Assembly: GCF_026626745.1 (NCBI RefSeq)
Contig: NZ_JAPNJW010000001.1
Coordinates: 4,448,001 to 4,512,000, forward strand
Source: Nannocystis sp. RBIL2
GTDB lineage: Bacteria > Myxococcota_A > Polyangia > Nannocystales > Nannocystaceae
DNA length: 64,000 nt
Direction: 5' to 3'
Below the pieces are notes generated by a model that ran no database searches, was not told where the DNA came from, and worked only from the letters and a program-made list of their open reading frames with translations. The position numbers were made by a program, and so were the translations under genes. Shown here piece by piece: positions 34,685 to 43,208 of the stretch; positions within the stretch are counted from its first letter, which is position 1; the number at the start of each line of letters is the position of its first letter.

Positions 34685-36118
34685 CTAGCCGACCACGCCG
34701 GCAGCCTTGACCGTGAACTCGCGCGCGTTGCGGAACACCACGTCGAACACCGGCAGCCCCTTCGCCAGCACCGACAGCGTTGCTGCTTGCTGGATCTCCG
34801 CCAGCCGGCGGATGTCCTTGCGGAGGATCCCGTACTCCGCCTCGCCCAGCGGCAACAGCTCCGGGTGGGTCGTGAAGTAGCGCGCCACTTGCTCGCGCAT
34901 GAAGTCCGCCACCTGCGGGTGGTTGACGAAGATCTGCACGCCTGCCGTGCCGCAGGCCGGGGAGATCAGCGGCACGCGGGTGAACGCCCACACGCCTTGC
35001 TCGAGGCGGACGTTGACGACCGCGCCCTCCTCGTGGCCGCCGCCGAGGATCACCAGGTCGAGCTCGACCATCCCGTTCCAGCGCATCGAGAACAGCGCGC
35101 GCAAGAACGCTTCCACCAAAGGGCGGCGGATCAGGTAGCGCTCGGGGTGCTGCAGCATCAGGCGCAGGTGGCCGCAGCCGAGGTTGCCGGGCGTGATCAT
35201 GTGCTCGAGCACCAGCGGCCGCAGCGCCTCGGGCGGGCCGTTGAGGAACGCGCGCCACTCCTTCGGCCCCGAGCTGGTCGGCGGCAACCTGTCCGAAAGC
35301 GCAGGGTCGGCTCGCATCGCGGCGATCAGGTTGTTGCCGGCGATGGTGTCGGAGTGGATGTAGAAGTGGCCGAACGTCTCGACGTAGCCCTCGAGCAGCG
35401 CGGCGATCCGCTCGAGCGGGACCGGCTGGCCGGTCACGCGCTCGACCGCCGCCAGAGCCAGCAGGAACTCGCCCGCGTCGCCGCCGGGCGTGCCGATCAC
35501 CGCGTGGTCGTCACGGCCGTCGACGCACGACGTCTTGCTGTGCAGCATCAGCGCCGCCATCTTGACCCACCGGACCCGCTGCGCGTCGCCGATGTGGGCC
35601 TCGATCTGCGCCTGGCTCAGCGGCCCGGGCGCAGTCTCGATCTCGACCGGCGCCGGCGCCGGCACCTCGGCCTGGCGAAAGATCGCCTCGTCGCGCATCG
35701 TCGCGAACCCGAACTTGCGCCACGCCGAGATCCCGCCGTCCATCACCGCGACGAACTCCATGCCGAGGCACTCGAGCGACTGCGCCGCCTGAGCCGCACG
35801 CGGCCCGCCGTTGCGCGACACCAGCACCACCGGCGTCCCGGCCGACCAGCGGCTCGCGGCCTCGTGGATGCGGGCCAGCGGCAGCCACACGCTGCCCGGC
35901 ACGTAGCCGAGCGGACCGGTCAGCTCCTCGGCCTCGCGCACGTCGACCAGCTGGACCGTGCGGCCTTGGCGACCGACGAACTCGACCGGCAACAGCGGCG
36001 TCCCGTCGGGCGCGGTCCACAGCTGTCCGAGCCAGTTGAGCTTCACCAGCCGCTCGTGGATCGGCATCGTCAGCAGCGCTTCCGAGGTGACCGCCTTCGG
36101 GTCTGTCCGTTTCAACAT
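34685..36118 (-). CDS. Inactive rhodanese-like domain fused to unknown domain
   Basis: 477 residues from ATG 36118 (ATG 36166 would add 16 residues encoded by palindrome DNA and overlap the permease gene). Residues about 30-145 form a rhodanese domain (VQLVDVREAEELTG, GSVWLPLARI, GGISAWRKFGF), but the active-site loop reads VSRNGGPR, with Ser where the catalytic Cys belongs. The remaining 320 residues are not recognised. They contain SCVDGRDD, which fits the CxDxR zinc motif of beta-carbonic anhydrases, and later FGHFYIHSD and GCGHL, which could supply further metal ligands. It is the last gene of a coupled set with the permease and the DUF4388 protein. Confidence 0.7.
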   Translation of the reverse strand: MLKRTDPKAVTSEALLTMPIHERLVKLNWLGQLWTAPDGTPLLPVEFVGRQGRTVQLVDVREAEELTGPLGYVPGSVWLPLARIHEAASRWSAGTPVVLVSRNGGPRAAQAAQSLECLGMEFVAVMDGGISAWRKFGFATMRDEAIFRQAEVPAPAPVEIETAPGPLSQAQIEAHIGDAQRVRWVKMAALMLHSKTSCVDGRDDHAVIGTPGGDAGEFLLALAAVERVTGQPVPLERIAALLEGYVETFGHFYIHSDTIAGNNLIAAMRADPALSDRLPPTSSGPKEWRAFLNGPPEALRPLVLEHMITPGNLGCGHLRLMLQHPERYLIRRPLVEAFLRALFSMRWNGMVELDLVILGGGHEEGAVVNVRLEQGVWAFTRVPLISPACGTAGVQIFVNHPQVADFMREQVARYFTTHPELLPLGEAEYGILRKDIRRLAEIQQAATLSVLAKGLPVFDVVFRNAREFTVKAAGVVG

Positions 36119-36152
36119 GTCTCTCCACACATGCTCGTAAGGTCCTGTCTCA
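36101..36152. repeat. Dispersed palindromes across a gene start
   Basis: CTGTCCgtttcaACATGTC, CATGTctctccacACATG and CCTGTC copies fill the junction between the permease stop and the rhodanese-like gene. They make the true start codon ambiguous. Confidence 0.7.
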
Positions 36153-37505
36153 AGGCGCAGGCGCATCGGCTCGCCGGCGCAGCGCCAGGAGATAATACGG
36201 CAACGGCAGCAGCAAGCAGCCCGCGGTGAGGGCGACGATCGTCGCGCCCGAGCCGGCGATCATCAGGGCGACCACGGCCAGGCCCACCGATGCGGTCCAC
36301 CGCCCGCGGCGGCGCTGCTGCGGCGTGAAGCGGTCGGGTTCGCGCCGCATCAGCACCAGCTGGGCCGCGCAGGCCGCCCCGATGGCGACCAGCGCGGTCG
36401 CGGTCGAGAGCAGGGCGATGAAGTTGTAGATCTCGAGCATCGACCCACTGAAGTAGAGCCCGACCAGCGCGCCCGACAGCACCGCCGTGAGCACCAGCGC
36501 GCGGGTCGGCGTGCCGAAGCGCGGGTGCAGCCGCGCCAGCGCGCGCGGCCCGAGCCCGTCGCGCGCGGTCGCGTGGGCCATGCGGCTCGTGACCAAGACC
36601 CAGCCGTTCAAGATCCCCGCCACCGACACCAGCGCGCCGACCGTCACCAGCGTCGCCGCCGTCGGCCCGAAGTGGTGCGCAGCGACGTCGGCGAGCGGGC
36701 TGGCGCTCTTCGCCAGCAGCTCGGCGGGCACGGCCAGGCTGAGCGAGCCGAGGACCAGCAGGTAGACCGCGCTGGTCATGAGGAAGCCGATGTAGACCGA
36801 TTTACGGATCGTGCGACCGGCCCCGACGATCTCCTCGGCCGGCACCGTGACCGACTCCATGCCGACGAACAGCCACGACACCAGCGACACCGCCGGCAGC
36901 AGCGAGCCCCAGCCCTTCGGCGCGAACGGCTCGAGGTTCTCGAGCGACGCCATCGGCCACAGCGCCACGCTGAGGATCACCAGCGGCGCCAGCTTGCAGA
37001 TCACCGTGATCACCTGCACCGCTCCGCCCGCGCGCACCCCGATCGCGTTCGTCAACGTCAGCGCCCACAGCAGCGCCTGGCTGACGACGAAGGCCGTCCA
37101 CGGGTCACCGGCGGCCGGCCACAGCACCGCGAGGTAGCCGACGAAGGCGGTGAGGAACGCCGCGTTGCCGATCACCGCGCACAGCCAGTACAGAAACCCG
37201 ACCTCGAGGCCGACGAGGTCGCCGAAAGCCCGACGCGCGAACGCCTGCAGCCCGCCCGACACCGGGTACGCGCCGCCGAGGTCGGCGAACACCGCGGTGA
37301 GGCACAGATAGCCGGCCGCGTTGATCGCCCACGCCACCATCCCGAGCGGCCCTGCCGTCTCGGCCAGGCTCGACGGGATCACGTAGATCCCCGAGCCGAT
37401 CATGTTGCCGACCACGAGCGCGGTGGTGGCCACGAGCCCGAGCCCGCGGAACATCCCCGACGGGGAGTTCGGCGCCGCCGTCCCGGTCTCGTGGCTCACC
37501 GTCAC
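36150..37505 (-). CDS. APC-family amino acid permease
   Basis: 451 residues and about 12 membrane helices. N-terminal signature TTALVVGNMIGSGIYVIP is typical of the amino acid-polyamine-organocation family; FVGMESVTVPAEEI and GWVLVTSRM are further landmarks. It moves amino acids or related solutes across the inner membrane; the closest known relatives include arginine/agmatine and putrescine-type antiporters, but the substrate cannot be read from sequence. GTG 37505 overlaps the stop of the upstream gene (GTGA), showing translational coupling with the DUF4388 protein. Confidence 0.88.
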   Translation of the reverse strand: MTVSHETGTAAPNSPSGMFRGLGLVATTALVVGNMIGSGIYVIPSSLAETAGPLGMVAWAINAAGYLCLTAVFADLGGAYPVSGGLQAFARRAFGDLVGLEVGFLYWLCAVIGNAAFLTAFVGYLAVLWPAAGDPWTAFVVSQALLWALTLTNAIGVRAGGAVQVITVICKLAPLVILSVALWPMASLENLEPFAPKGWGSLLPAVSLVSWLFVGMESVTVPAEEIVGAGRTIRKSVYIGFLMTSAVYLLVLGSLSLAVPAELLAKSASPLADVAAHHFGPTAATLVTVGALVSVAGILNGWVLVTSRMAHATARDGLGPRALARLHPRFGTPTRALVLTAVLSGALVGLYFSGSMLEIYNFIALLSTATALVAIGAACAAQLVLMRREPDRFTPQQRRRGRWTASVGLAVVALMIAGSGATIVALTAGCLLLPLPYYLLALRRRADAPAP

Positions 37506-38758
37506 CCGATCGGCCGCAGCCGGCTCATCAGCGGCTCGACCTGCTTGCTCAGGCTCTGGTCCTTCGAGCGGCGCACCAGGCTGCCGGCGGTGAACAGCGC
37601 GAAGCTGACGTAGTCGTACAGCAGCTCCTTGAGCTGGCGCTCGATGTTGGCGCCGGCGAACAGGGCCCTGGCGTTGTCGACCACGCGCTGGGCCTCGAAC
37701 GCGCCCTTCTCGGCAGGGCCGGCGCGCGAGAACAGCTGCTCGTAGGTCGGGTCGACGAAGCTGGCCAGGTTGTTGCGCAGCACCGTGCCCTTGCCGCCGG
37801 AGTCGGCCTCCTGGTGGATCTGCTGCAGCACCGCGTTGGCGGTCTCGACCACCTCGAGCGGCCCGCCGCGCATGCGCGGCTTCTGCATCGCCACGTGCTT
37901 CGACTGGATCAGCTGGAACAGCTGCTTGGTGGTCTGGAACTCGCCGAGGCCGAGCACGCGGCCGAGCTCGATCACGCTGAGCACGCCGTCGATCGCCTCG
38001 TAGATCGCGCGGAACTCCTTGGGCGGCTCGGTGCGGCCCTCGACGCGGTCGGGCACGTAGTCGCCGCTCGGCACCCGCTGCCGGAAGTAGCGCATCTCGT
38101 CCATGCGCGTGACCCCGTCCATCAGCAGGTTGTTGAGGTTGAGCGAGTGGTGGAACGGGACCGCCTCGTCGTCGAAGCCGTCGAGGAAGCAGAACATCCC
38201 GTCGCTGACCTGCATCGACGCCAGGACGATCTCCTCGGCCTGCTTGCCGAGGTATTGATAGACCTGCGAGTGGGTCGAGATCCCGAGCTCGACCGCCATG
38301 TCGCCGAAGCGCAGGGCGCTCTCCTTCTGCTTGTCGAGCGTGTGGCGCAGCTGGAACTCGTCGATCGCGCCGAAGCGGTACATGATCTTGCCGAACCGCT
38401 CCTCGTCGACGTCGCTGGTGGCGCACACCGCGTTGCCGGAGTCGATGAAGATGCTGCGGACGTGCTCGCCGTCGCGGACCGTCAGCTCGCCGCGCCAGTT
38501 GGCCTGGGCGATCAGCGCGATGACGTCGCACATCGTGCCGGGCTGGGTGATCTCGCCGGCCAGGCGGACGATCGCGCCGTCCTCCTCGTCGCGCCGGCCG
38601 TCCTGGCCGGTGAAGCGCATGAACACCACGTGGTTCGGCGTCGGCATCAGCCGGTACGCGCCCGCGCGGGCGCGCATCTGCGCGCCCGCGTGATCGCCGT
38701 GCGGCTGCGCCACGCCTCGCTCATCGATGAAGACCAAATCGTCTTGCGGCTTGCGCAT
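37502..38758 (-). CDS. DUF4388 domain protein
   Basis: 418 residues. An N-terminal DUF4388 (PATAN) domain (about 65-170: DVIALIAQANWRGELTVRDGE, IFIDSGNAVCATS) is followed by helical regions resembling further divergent copies (YQYLGKQAEEIVLASMQVSDGMFCFLDG). The C-terminal half is helical with no motif. Such proteins occur widely in delta-group bacteria and are linked to gliding and two-component networks. First gene of the operon with the permease and the rhodanese-like protein. The Met at 38758 is not backed by a strong ribosome site; Met 38647 or so is possible. Confidence 0.78.
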   Translation of the reverse strand: MRKPQDDLVFIDERGVAQPHGDHAGAQMRARAGAYRLMPTPNHVVFMRFTGQDGRRDEEDGAIVRLAGEITQPGTMCDVIALIAQANWRGELTVRDGEHVRSIFIDSGNAVCATSDVDEERFGKIMYRFGAIDEFQLRHTLDKQKESALRFGDMAVELGISTHSQVYQYLGKQAEEIVLASMQVSDGMFCFLDGFDDEAVPFHHSLNLNNLLMDGVTRMDEMRYFRQRVPSGDYVPDRVEGRTEPPKEFRAIYEAIDGVLSVIELGRVLGLGEFQTTKQLFQLIQSKHVAMQKPRMRGGPLEVVETANAVLQQIHQEADSGGKGTVLRNNLASFVDPTYEQLFSRAGPAEKGAFEAQRVVDNARALFAGANIERQLKELLYDYVSFALFTAGSLVRRSKDQSLSKQVEPLMSRLRPIG

Positions 38759-38911
38759 GCGCTGCGCGGAGTCGAATCCGCGTTCTCCGCATGCTTGGTA
38801 TCACCCGCGCGATCTGCCCGCAAGCGGCCGCGGGACCTCTGCAACGCGTTGCGCTCGGCGCATGACCCAGGGAGACAGCGTTCCACGCGCCGCCGCCGGT
38901 CCGCGCACGCC

Positions 38912-39343
38912 TCAGTCGAGGCGGAACGTGAACAGCACCGTGTCCTGCGGCTCCTCCGCCCCGCCCGCGGCCGCGTACAGTCGCATCGCCGGGGTGTTCG
39001 AGCGCTCGGTCGCCACCCACGCCACGCGGCAGCCGAGCTCGCGGCCCAGCGCCAGCGTCGCCTCCAGCAGCGCCTGGCCGAGCCCCTGCCCGCGGTGCGA
39101 CGAGGCCACGCCGACCTCGTTGATCCATAGCTCCGGGTCGGCCTTGTCGGGGTGGAGGTAGTCGACCGCGGAGACCATGCCGACCACGACGTCGCCCTCG
39201 ATCGCGACCACGAGGTGGTGGTGCGGGTCGGCCAGGAACTCGCGCGCGCGCGCCGGCACGATCGGGTCGTCGAACACGTCGTCGGCGACCCGCTCCAGGA
39301 GCTCCGCCTCGTCCGCCGCCAGCGGCCTGATCTCTCGCGTCAT
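38912..39343 (-). CDS. GNAT-family N-acetyltransferase
   Basis: 143 residues, cytoplasmic. The acetyl-CoA-binding motif A reads VGVASSHRGQGLGQALLEATL, followed by the N-T-PAMRLY alpha-helix motif; ELWINEVGV forms the preceding strand. The acceptor substrate is unknown. Met 39343 is chosen because GGAGAGG lies about 6 nt upstream; this ribosome site is part of a palindrome copy. It follows the FabH-like gene with a 21-nt gap and is probably in the same transcript. Confidence 0.88.
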   Translation of the reverse strand: MTREIRPLAADEAELLERVADDVFDDPIVPARAREFLADPHHHLVVAIEGDVVVGMVSAVDYLHPDKADPELWINEVGVASSHRGQGLGQALLEATLALGRELGCRVAWVATERSNTPAMRLYAAAGGAEEPQDTVLFTFRLD

Positions 39344-39377
39344 GGCTGTCCTCTCCGACATGTCCTAGAAGACAGCC
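39344..39377. repeat. Palindrome at the FabH/GNAT junction
   Basis: GGCTGTC (39344-39350) and GACAGCC (39371-39377) enclose a CGACATGTCC copy. It covers the stop of the upstream gene and the ribosome site of the downstream one, so folding could influence coupling. Confidence 0.65.
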
Positions 39378-40366
39378 ACGGAGCCGGCCCAGGTGAAGCC
39401 GGCGCCGAAGGCGGCCATCAGCACGCGGGAGCCGGGGCCGATCTTGCCCTCGCGCCATGACTCGCTGATGCCGATCGGGATGGTCGCGGCGGTGGTGTTG
39501 CCGTAGCGCTCGATGTTGTGGACGACGCGGTCGTCGGGGATCCCGAGCTTGGCGGCGACCATTTGGTTGATGCGCATGTTGGCCTGGTGCGGCACGAACA
39601 TGTCGATGTCGGCCATCGTCAGGCCGGCGCCGCGGACCACCGAGTGGGCCACCTCGGGCATCTTCTCGGTGGCCCAGCGGAACACCTGCTTGCCGTTCAT
39701 GCGCGGGAAGTGGCGGCCCTCGTCGAACATCTCCGGCGTCAGCCGCGGGATGTACATGCTGGCCGGGGCCTCGACCCACAGCTCCTGGGCGCCGACGCCG
39801 TCGGCGTGGAGCTCGACGTTGTGGATGCCCTGGCCGTCGCGGGTGGCCTCGCCGACCAGCACGCAGCCGGCGCCGTCGCCGAACAGCACCGCGACGTCGC
39901 GGCCGCGCTCGTTGAACTCCATCCCGGTCGAGTGGACCTCGGCGCCGGCGATGAGCACGTTCTTGTACACGCCGGCGCGGACCCACGCGTCGGCGACCGA
40001 CAGGCTGTACAAGAAGCCCGAGCACTGGTTGCGCACGTCGAGCGCGGGCACGCCGGGGATGCCGAGCTTGTGGGCGAGGAAGCAGCCCGAGCCGGGGAAG
40101 TTCACGTCGGGGCTCAGGGTGGCGAAGATCACCGCGTCGATGTCCTTCACCTCGCGGCCCGCCTGCTCGAGCGCCATCTTGGCCGCGGGCAGCGCCAGAT
40201 CGCTGGCGCCGATGCCGGTGCGCTCGATGAAGCGGCGCTCGCGGATCCCCGTGCGCTGGTGGATCCACTCGTCGCTGGTCGGCATCAACTTCGACAGGTC
40301 GTCATTCGTCACGACCCGCGTCGGCACGTAGTGGCCCGAACCCAGAATAGCGGCGCGCTTCGTCAT
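39365..40366 (-). CDS. 3-oxoacyl-ACP synthase III (FabH-like)
   Basis: 333 residues, the usual FabH size. Catalytic triad: Cys115 in RNQCSGFLYSL, His in VPHQANMRI, and Asn in ERYGNTTAATIPI. The enzyme condenses an acyl-CoA primer with malonyl-ACP to start fatty acid or related synthesis. Myxobacteria use such enzymes for branched-chain primers, and some FabH-like proteins serve secondary metabolism. No other fab gene adjoins it, only a GNAT gene, so a housekeeping role is not certain. N-terminal landmarks MTKRAAILGSGHYVPTRVV and GIRERRF are canonical. Confidence 0.9.
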   Translation of the reverse strand: MTKRAAILGSGHYVPTRVVTNDDLSKLMPTSDEWIHQRTGIRERRFIERTGIGASDLALPAAKMALEQAGREVKDIDAVIFATLSPDVNFPGSGCFLAHKLGIPGVPALDVRNQCSGFLYSLSVADAWVRAGVYKNVLIAGAEVHSTGMEFNERGRDVAVLFGDGAGCVLVGEATRDGQGIHNVELHADGVGAQELWVEAPASMYIPRLTPEMFDEGRHFPRMNGKQVFRWATEKMPEVAHSVVRGAGLTMADIDMFVPHQANMRINQMVAAKLGIPDDRVVHNIERYGNTTAATIPIGISESWREGKIGPGSRVLMAAFGAGFTWAGSVAVF

Positions 40367-40668
40367 CGCCCGGCATGGTGCCATCCAGGCCGCGGCGTTC
40401 AAGCTGAAAGCCCTTGCGCACCGCCTCTGCAGGCCGGGCGCAGCGTTGTTCGCAGGCTCAGCGCACGCAGGGCGCGAGCGCGGCCGCGAAGGTCCGGGTC
40501 GCGGCTGCGAGGGTCCTCCGAGCGCGGACGCGAAGGTCCCCCGAGCGCGAGGGACCGCGGCTGTCGAGGGCGACAGTCGCGACCCTTGAGCGAGGACCCA
40601 AAGACCGAGACCGAGCAGGCGGTGTGCCGGCTCGGTCTCGTGTGGTGCGGGTTTGGGTTCCCGCGGGG
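40367..40668. other. Intergenic region with short direct repeats and hairpin
   Basis: No gene seen. GAGCGCGG(C/A)CGCGAAGGTCC occurs at 40476-40495 and 40520-40539 (one mismatch). A perfect 11-bp hairpin CGAGACCGAGC / GCTCGGTCTCG at 40606-40640 lies downstream of the minus-strand tRNA and could be its terminator, although only a short TCTTT follows. Confidence 0.6.
40606..40640 (-). terminator. Probable tRNA transcript terminator hairpin
   Basis: 11-bp perfect stem with a 13-nt loop, 28 nt past the 3' end of tRNA-Ala on the minus strand, followed by a weak T tract. Confidence 0.45.
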
Positions 40669-40741
40669 TGGAGGCGAGGGGGATCGAACCCCTGACCTTC
40701 GCGCTGCCAGCGCGACGCTCTCCCAGCTGAGCTACGCCCCC
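40669..40741 (-). tRNA. tRNA-Ala (anticodon GGC)
   Basis: A 73-nt cloverleaf on the minus strand: acceptor GGGGGCG / CGCCTCC (one G-U pair), D-arm GCTC...GAGC, anticodon stem TCGCG/CGCGA with loop CTGGCAG (anticodon GGC, reading GCC/GCU), T-arm AGGGG-TTCGATC-CCCCT, discriminator A. CCA is not encoded (the next bases are CCCC) and must be added after transcription. Confidence 0.95.
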
Positions 40742-40995
40742 AGGTCGTTTGGTGGGCGGAGTGTCTAACAGCGAAGCCCCCGGCTCGTCAAGCCCCATCG
40801 CGTGAGCGCACTCCCATGGCGGCGGCACCGACAGGTTGCGACAGGCCCCTGGCAGAGAGTACACCGCTTCAATCCGCTCCCGGCGGACCTTTCTTTTCAT
40901 CCTTCCGCTCCCCGGCCGGGCCTGCGCCCAGGCCGGCATCCGGCAACACTCACGGGCCTGCCGCCGAGGCCCTCCGACCGGGCGAACGAACCACG

Positions 40996-41691
40996 ATGGA
41001 TCTCAAGGAACTCTTCGAACAGGGCGGGCCCCTGATGTGGGCCATCTTGGTCGCCTCGATCGTGGGGGTCGGCATCTTCTTCGAGCGGCTGTGGTCGACC
41101 CAGCGGTCGAAGGTGCTGCCCCGGGCCTTCGTCGACCGCATCCGCGCGCTCGTCGCCAAGGGCAAGGTCAACGAGGCGCTGCTCCTGTGCGAGGAGAACG
41201 CGTCGTCGATCGCCCTGATCATCGCCTCCGCGCTCCGCGCGTTCGAGCACAGCACCAGCCGGGCCGACATCAAGGAGGCCGTCGAGGAGGTGGGCGCCCG
41301 CGAGATCGCCCACATGGACCGCAACGTCGAGATCGTCGGCACCGTCGCCACCATCTCGCCGCTGCTCGGCCTCTTGGGCACCGTCGTCGGCATGATCCAG
41401 GTGTTCCGCAACTTCGTCGAGGCCTACGCCTCCGGCGCGGTCGGCCCTGACACCTTCGCCCAGGGCATCTGGCAGGCCCTCATCACCACCGCCTACGGCC
41501 TCACCGTGGCGATCCCGATGCTCCTCCTCTACCGCGTGCTGCTCGACCGCACCAACAAGCTGGTGCTCGAGATGGAGGAGGACGCGATGGCGATCGTCAA
41601 CCTGCTCGAGGACGGTCGCCGCGCCGCCAAGGCTCGCCCGGCGCCCGCCGTCTCCGAGCCCAAGCCGGTCGCCGCCGAGGTCACGCCGTGA
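40996..41691 (+). CDS. exbB: MotA/TolQ/ExbB proton channel family protein
   Basis: 231 residues with three membrane helices: near the N-terminus (LMWAILVASIVGVGIFF), and the conserved pair TVATISPLLGLLGTVVGMIQVF and IWQALITTAYGLTVAIPMLLLY. It uses the proton motive force, with its ExbD partner, to energise TonB- or Tol-type outer-membrane processes. ExbB and TolQ cannot be told apart safely by sequence alone, so the symbol is provisional. The next gene (ExbD/TolR) overlaps by GTGA. A TonB-like protein is encoded at 51648-53831, not adjacent. Confidence 0.88.
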   Translation: MDLKELFEQGGPLMWAILVASIVGVGIFFERLWSTQRSKVLPRAFVDRIRALVAKGKVNEALLLCEENASSIALIIASALRAFEHSTSRADIKEAVEEVGAREIAHMDRNVEIVGTVATISPLLGLLGTVVGMIQVFRNFVEAYASGAVGPDTFAQGIWQALITTAYGLTVAIPMLLLYRVLLDRTNKLVLEMEEDAMAIVNLLEDGRRAAKARPAPAVSEPKPVAAEVTP

Positions 41692-42104
41692 ACTTCCGCG
41701 GCAAGAACGGTCGCAAGCGCCCCGGCAGCGGCGGCAACCTGGTCGACCTGACGCCGCTCATCGACGTCACCTTCCAGCTGCTCATCTTCTTCCTGCTGAC
41801 CGCGACCTTCAACACCGACAGCGCCTTCAAGGTCAAGCTGCCCAAGGCCTCGAGCAACGAGCCCGCCAGCGAGGCCAAGGCCATGGTCGTCGAGATCAGC
41901 GAGGACGGCCGCTTCGAGGTCGACCGCGTCGTCGTCGACGACCGCGAGCTGCAGATGCGCCTGTGCAACGCCGCCAAGGACAACAAGGTGTCGACGGTCA
42001 ACATCAAGGCCGACCAGAACACCCGCCACGAGAAGGTGGTGCAGGCGATGGACGTCGCCAAGCTGTGCGGCATCGAGAAGCTCGGCATCCTGCACCGCCA
42101 CTGA
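41688..42104 (+). CDS. exbD: ExbD/TolR family protein
   Basis: 138 residues. A short cytoplasmic Lys/Arg-rich tail, one membrane helix with the proton-handling Asp in LVDLTPLIDVTFQLLIFFLLT, and a periplasmic domain (VVVDDRELQMRL, VNIKADQNTRHEKVVQAMDVA). It forms the motor with the preceding ExbB-like protein; their coding regions overlap by 4 nt, which keeps stoichiometry coupled. GTG start. Confidence 0.9.
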   Translation: MNFRGKNGRKRPGSGGNLVDLTPLIDVTFQLLIFFLLTATFNTDSAFKVKLPKASSNEPASEAKAMVVEISEDGRFEVDRVVVDDRELQMRLCNAAKDNKVSTVNIKADQNTRHEKVVQAMDVAKLCGIEKLGILHRH

Positions 42105-42157
42105 GCGCGCCCGCCCCGAGTTGAACTCGGCGAGCAGGTCTGAGAAATTCTCTGCGA

Positions 42158-42793
42158 GTGACGGCTCCGTCGCGCCGCAGCAGCTCATGCCTCGCTCTGC
42201 TCGCCAGCGCATGGCTGCTGCTCCGCCCCGATCCAGCGTCAGCCTGCAAGCCGCCGCAGTTCATCGCCGAGCGCCTCGACTTCGAGCTCGTCGCCGCTCG
42301 CAAGAACGGCCGCACGCTCGCGCTCGATCACTTGCCCGCACGAGTGCGAGCGACCAGCACGCCGTACCGACACATGATGGTCGAAGACATCGGCTGGCTG
42401 AAGCTGGTCGAAGTCACCTCGCCGCTGCCGTCTCGCACCGAGCGCTACCTTCGGCGGCAACGTCGGCTCGCCCGACCGATCTGCGCCATCCTCGTGTACC
42501 GCGAACCGGCAGTGCCGGGCCGCTACGCGCCCGACCCCGACCCCGACTACGACGAGCACAAAGGGGCGGTATGGACCGACCTGTGGCCGCGCGACGTGCC
42601 GGGCGTCGTCGAGTTGACGCCGCACCGCGATCGCCTCCGCGTGACCATCGAGCGGCCCGACGCGCCGCTCGAGCTCGAGTACCGCCTCACCCACGCCACC
42701 TTCTCGAGCTGCGACCTCACCGCGAGTGAGGGTCGCCCGCCCGCCGTCCTCGCGCTCCTCGCTCTGGCGCTGCGACGGCGACGCCGCGAGTGA
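42158..42793 (+). CDS. Exported protein of unknown function with Arg-rich C-terminal tail
   Basis: 211 residues from GTG 42158. The signal peptide ends near ASACKPP. The mature part has no family I recognise; it is rich in Arg/Pro, with DPDPDYDE and ERPDAPLELEYRL. The last 20 residues are a short hydrophobic stretch followed by RRRRRE, resembling a reduced MYXO-CTERM tail, with a Cys (SSCDL) ahead of it. Surface sorting is therefore possible but not certain. Confidence 0.6.
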   Translation: MTAPSRRSSSCLALLASAWLLLRPDPASACKPPQFIAERLDFELVAARKNGRTLALDHLPARVRATSTPYRHMMVEDIGWLKLVEVTSPLPSRTERYLRRQRRLARPICAILVYREPAVPGRYAPDPDPDYDEHKGAVWTDLWPRDVPGVVELTPHRDRLRVTIERPDAPLELEYRLTHATFSSCDLTASEGRPPAVLALLALALRRRRRE

Positions 42794-42908
42794 CGCGGTC
42801 GGTCGTCTGTCCGCACTGCACGGGTGCGCAGCATCGCGCACTCGGCCGGCCGCTCTCGCCGAATTTTTGCCCCGATCGATCACCCCGGCCAAGGTCGGCC
42901 AGTTCCCC

Positions 42909-43208
42909 ATGCAATGGGTCAACCGGATCTTGCTCGCCGCGCTGCTCGCGTTCGCGATCGCCTACCTGCCGCAGCACGTCGCCACCGGCGGGAGCGCGGA
43001 GGACCTCGCGCGCGTGGAGAAGGAGCACGCCGCGCTGCGCCGCGGCAACGAGCGGCTGCAGGGCGAGATCGAGGCCCTGCGCGCCGAGATCGCCGCTCTC
43101 AAGCGCGACCCCGAAGAGGTCGCGCGGATCGCCCGCGAGGACCTCAACCTGATCCGGCCCGGTGAAGTGGTGTTCGAGATCCGCCGCGACGACAAGACCA
43201 AGCCATGA
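42909..43208 (+). CDS. ftsB: Cell division protein FtsB/DivIC family
   Basis: 99 residues: one N-terminal membrane helix (NRILLAALLAFAIAYLP), then a periplasmic coiled coil (DLARVEKEHAALRRGNERLQ, IEALRAEIAALKRD) and the conserved end EEVARIAREDLNLIRPGE. It bridges FtsL and FtsQ in the divisome and helps trigger septal peptidoglycan synthesis. Its stop overlaps the start of the diguanylate cyclase gene (ATGA). Confidence 0.9.
   Translation: MQWVNRILLAALLAFAIAYLPQHVATGGSAEDLARVEKEHAALRRGNERLQGEIEALRAEIAALKRDPEEVARIAREDLNLIRPGEVVFEIRRDDKTKP

Noticed and set aside
40414..40695. Open frame spanning the spacer and the tRNA
   Set aside because: It overlaps a clear tRNA gene and consists of Arg/Ala-rich sequence; chance.
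42158..42793. MYXO-CTERM protein
   Set aside because: The hydrophobic stretch and Arg cluster fit, but the GCxC-like motif before the helix is missing, so I left the sorting assignment open.
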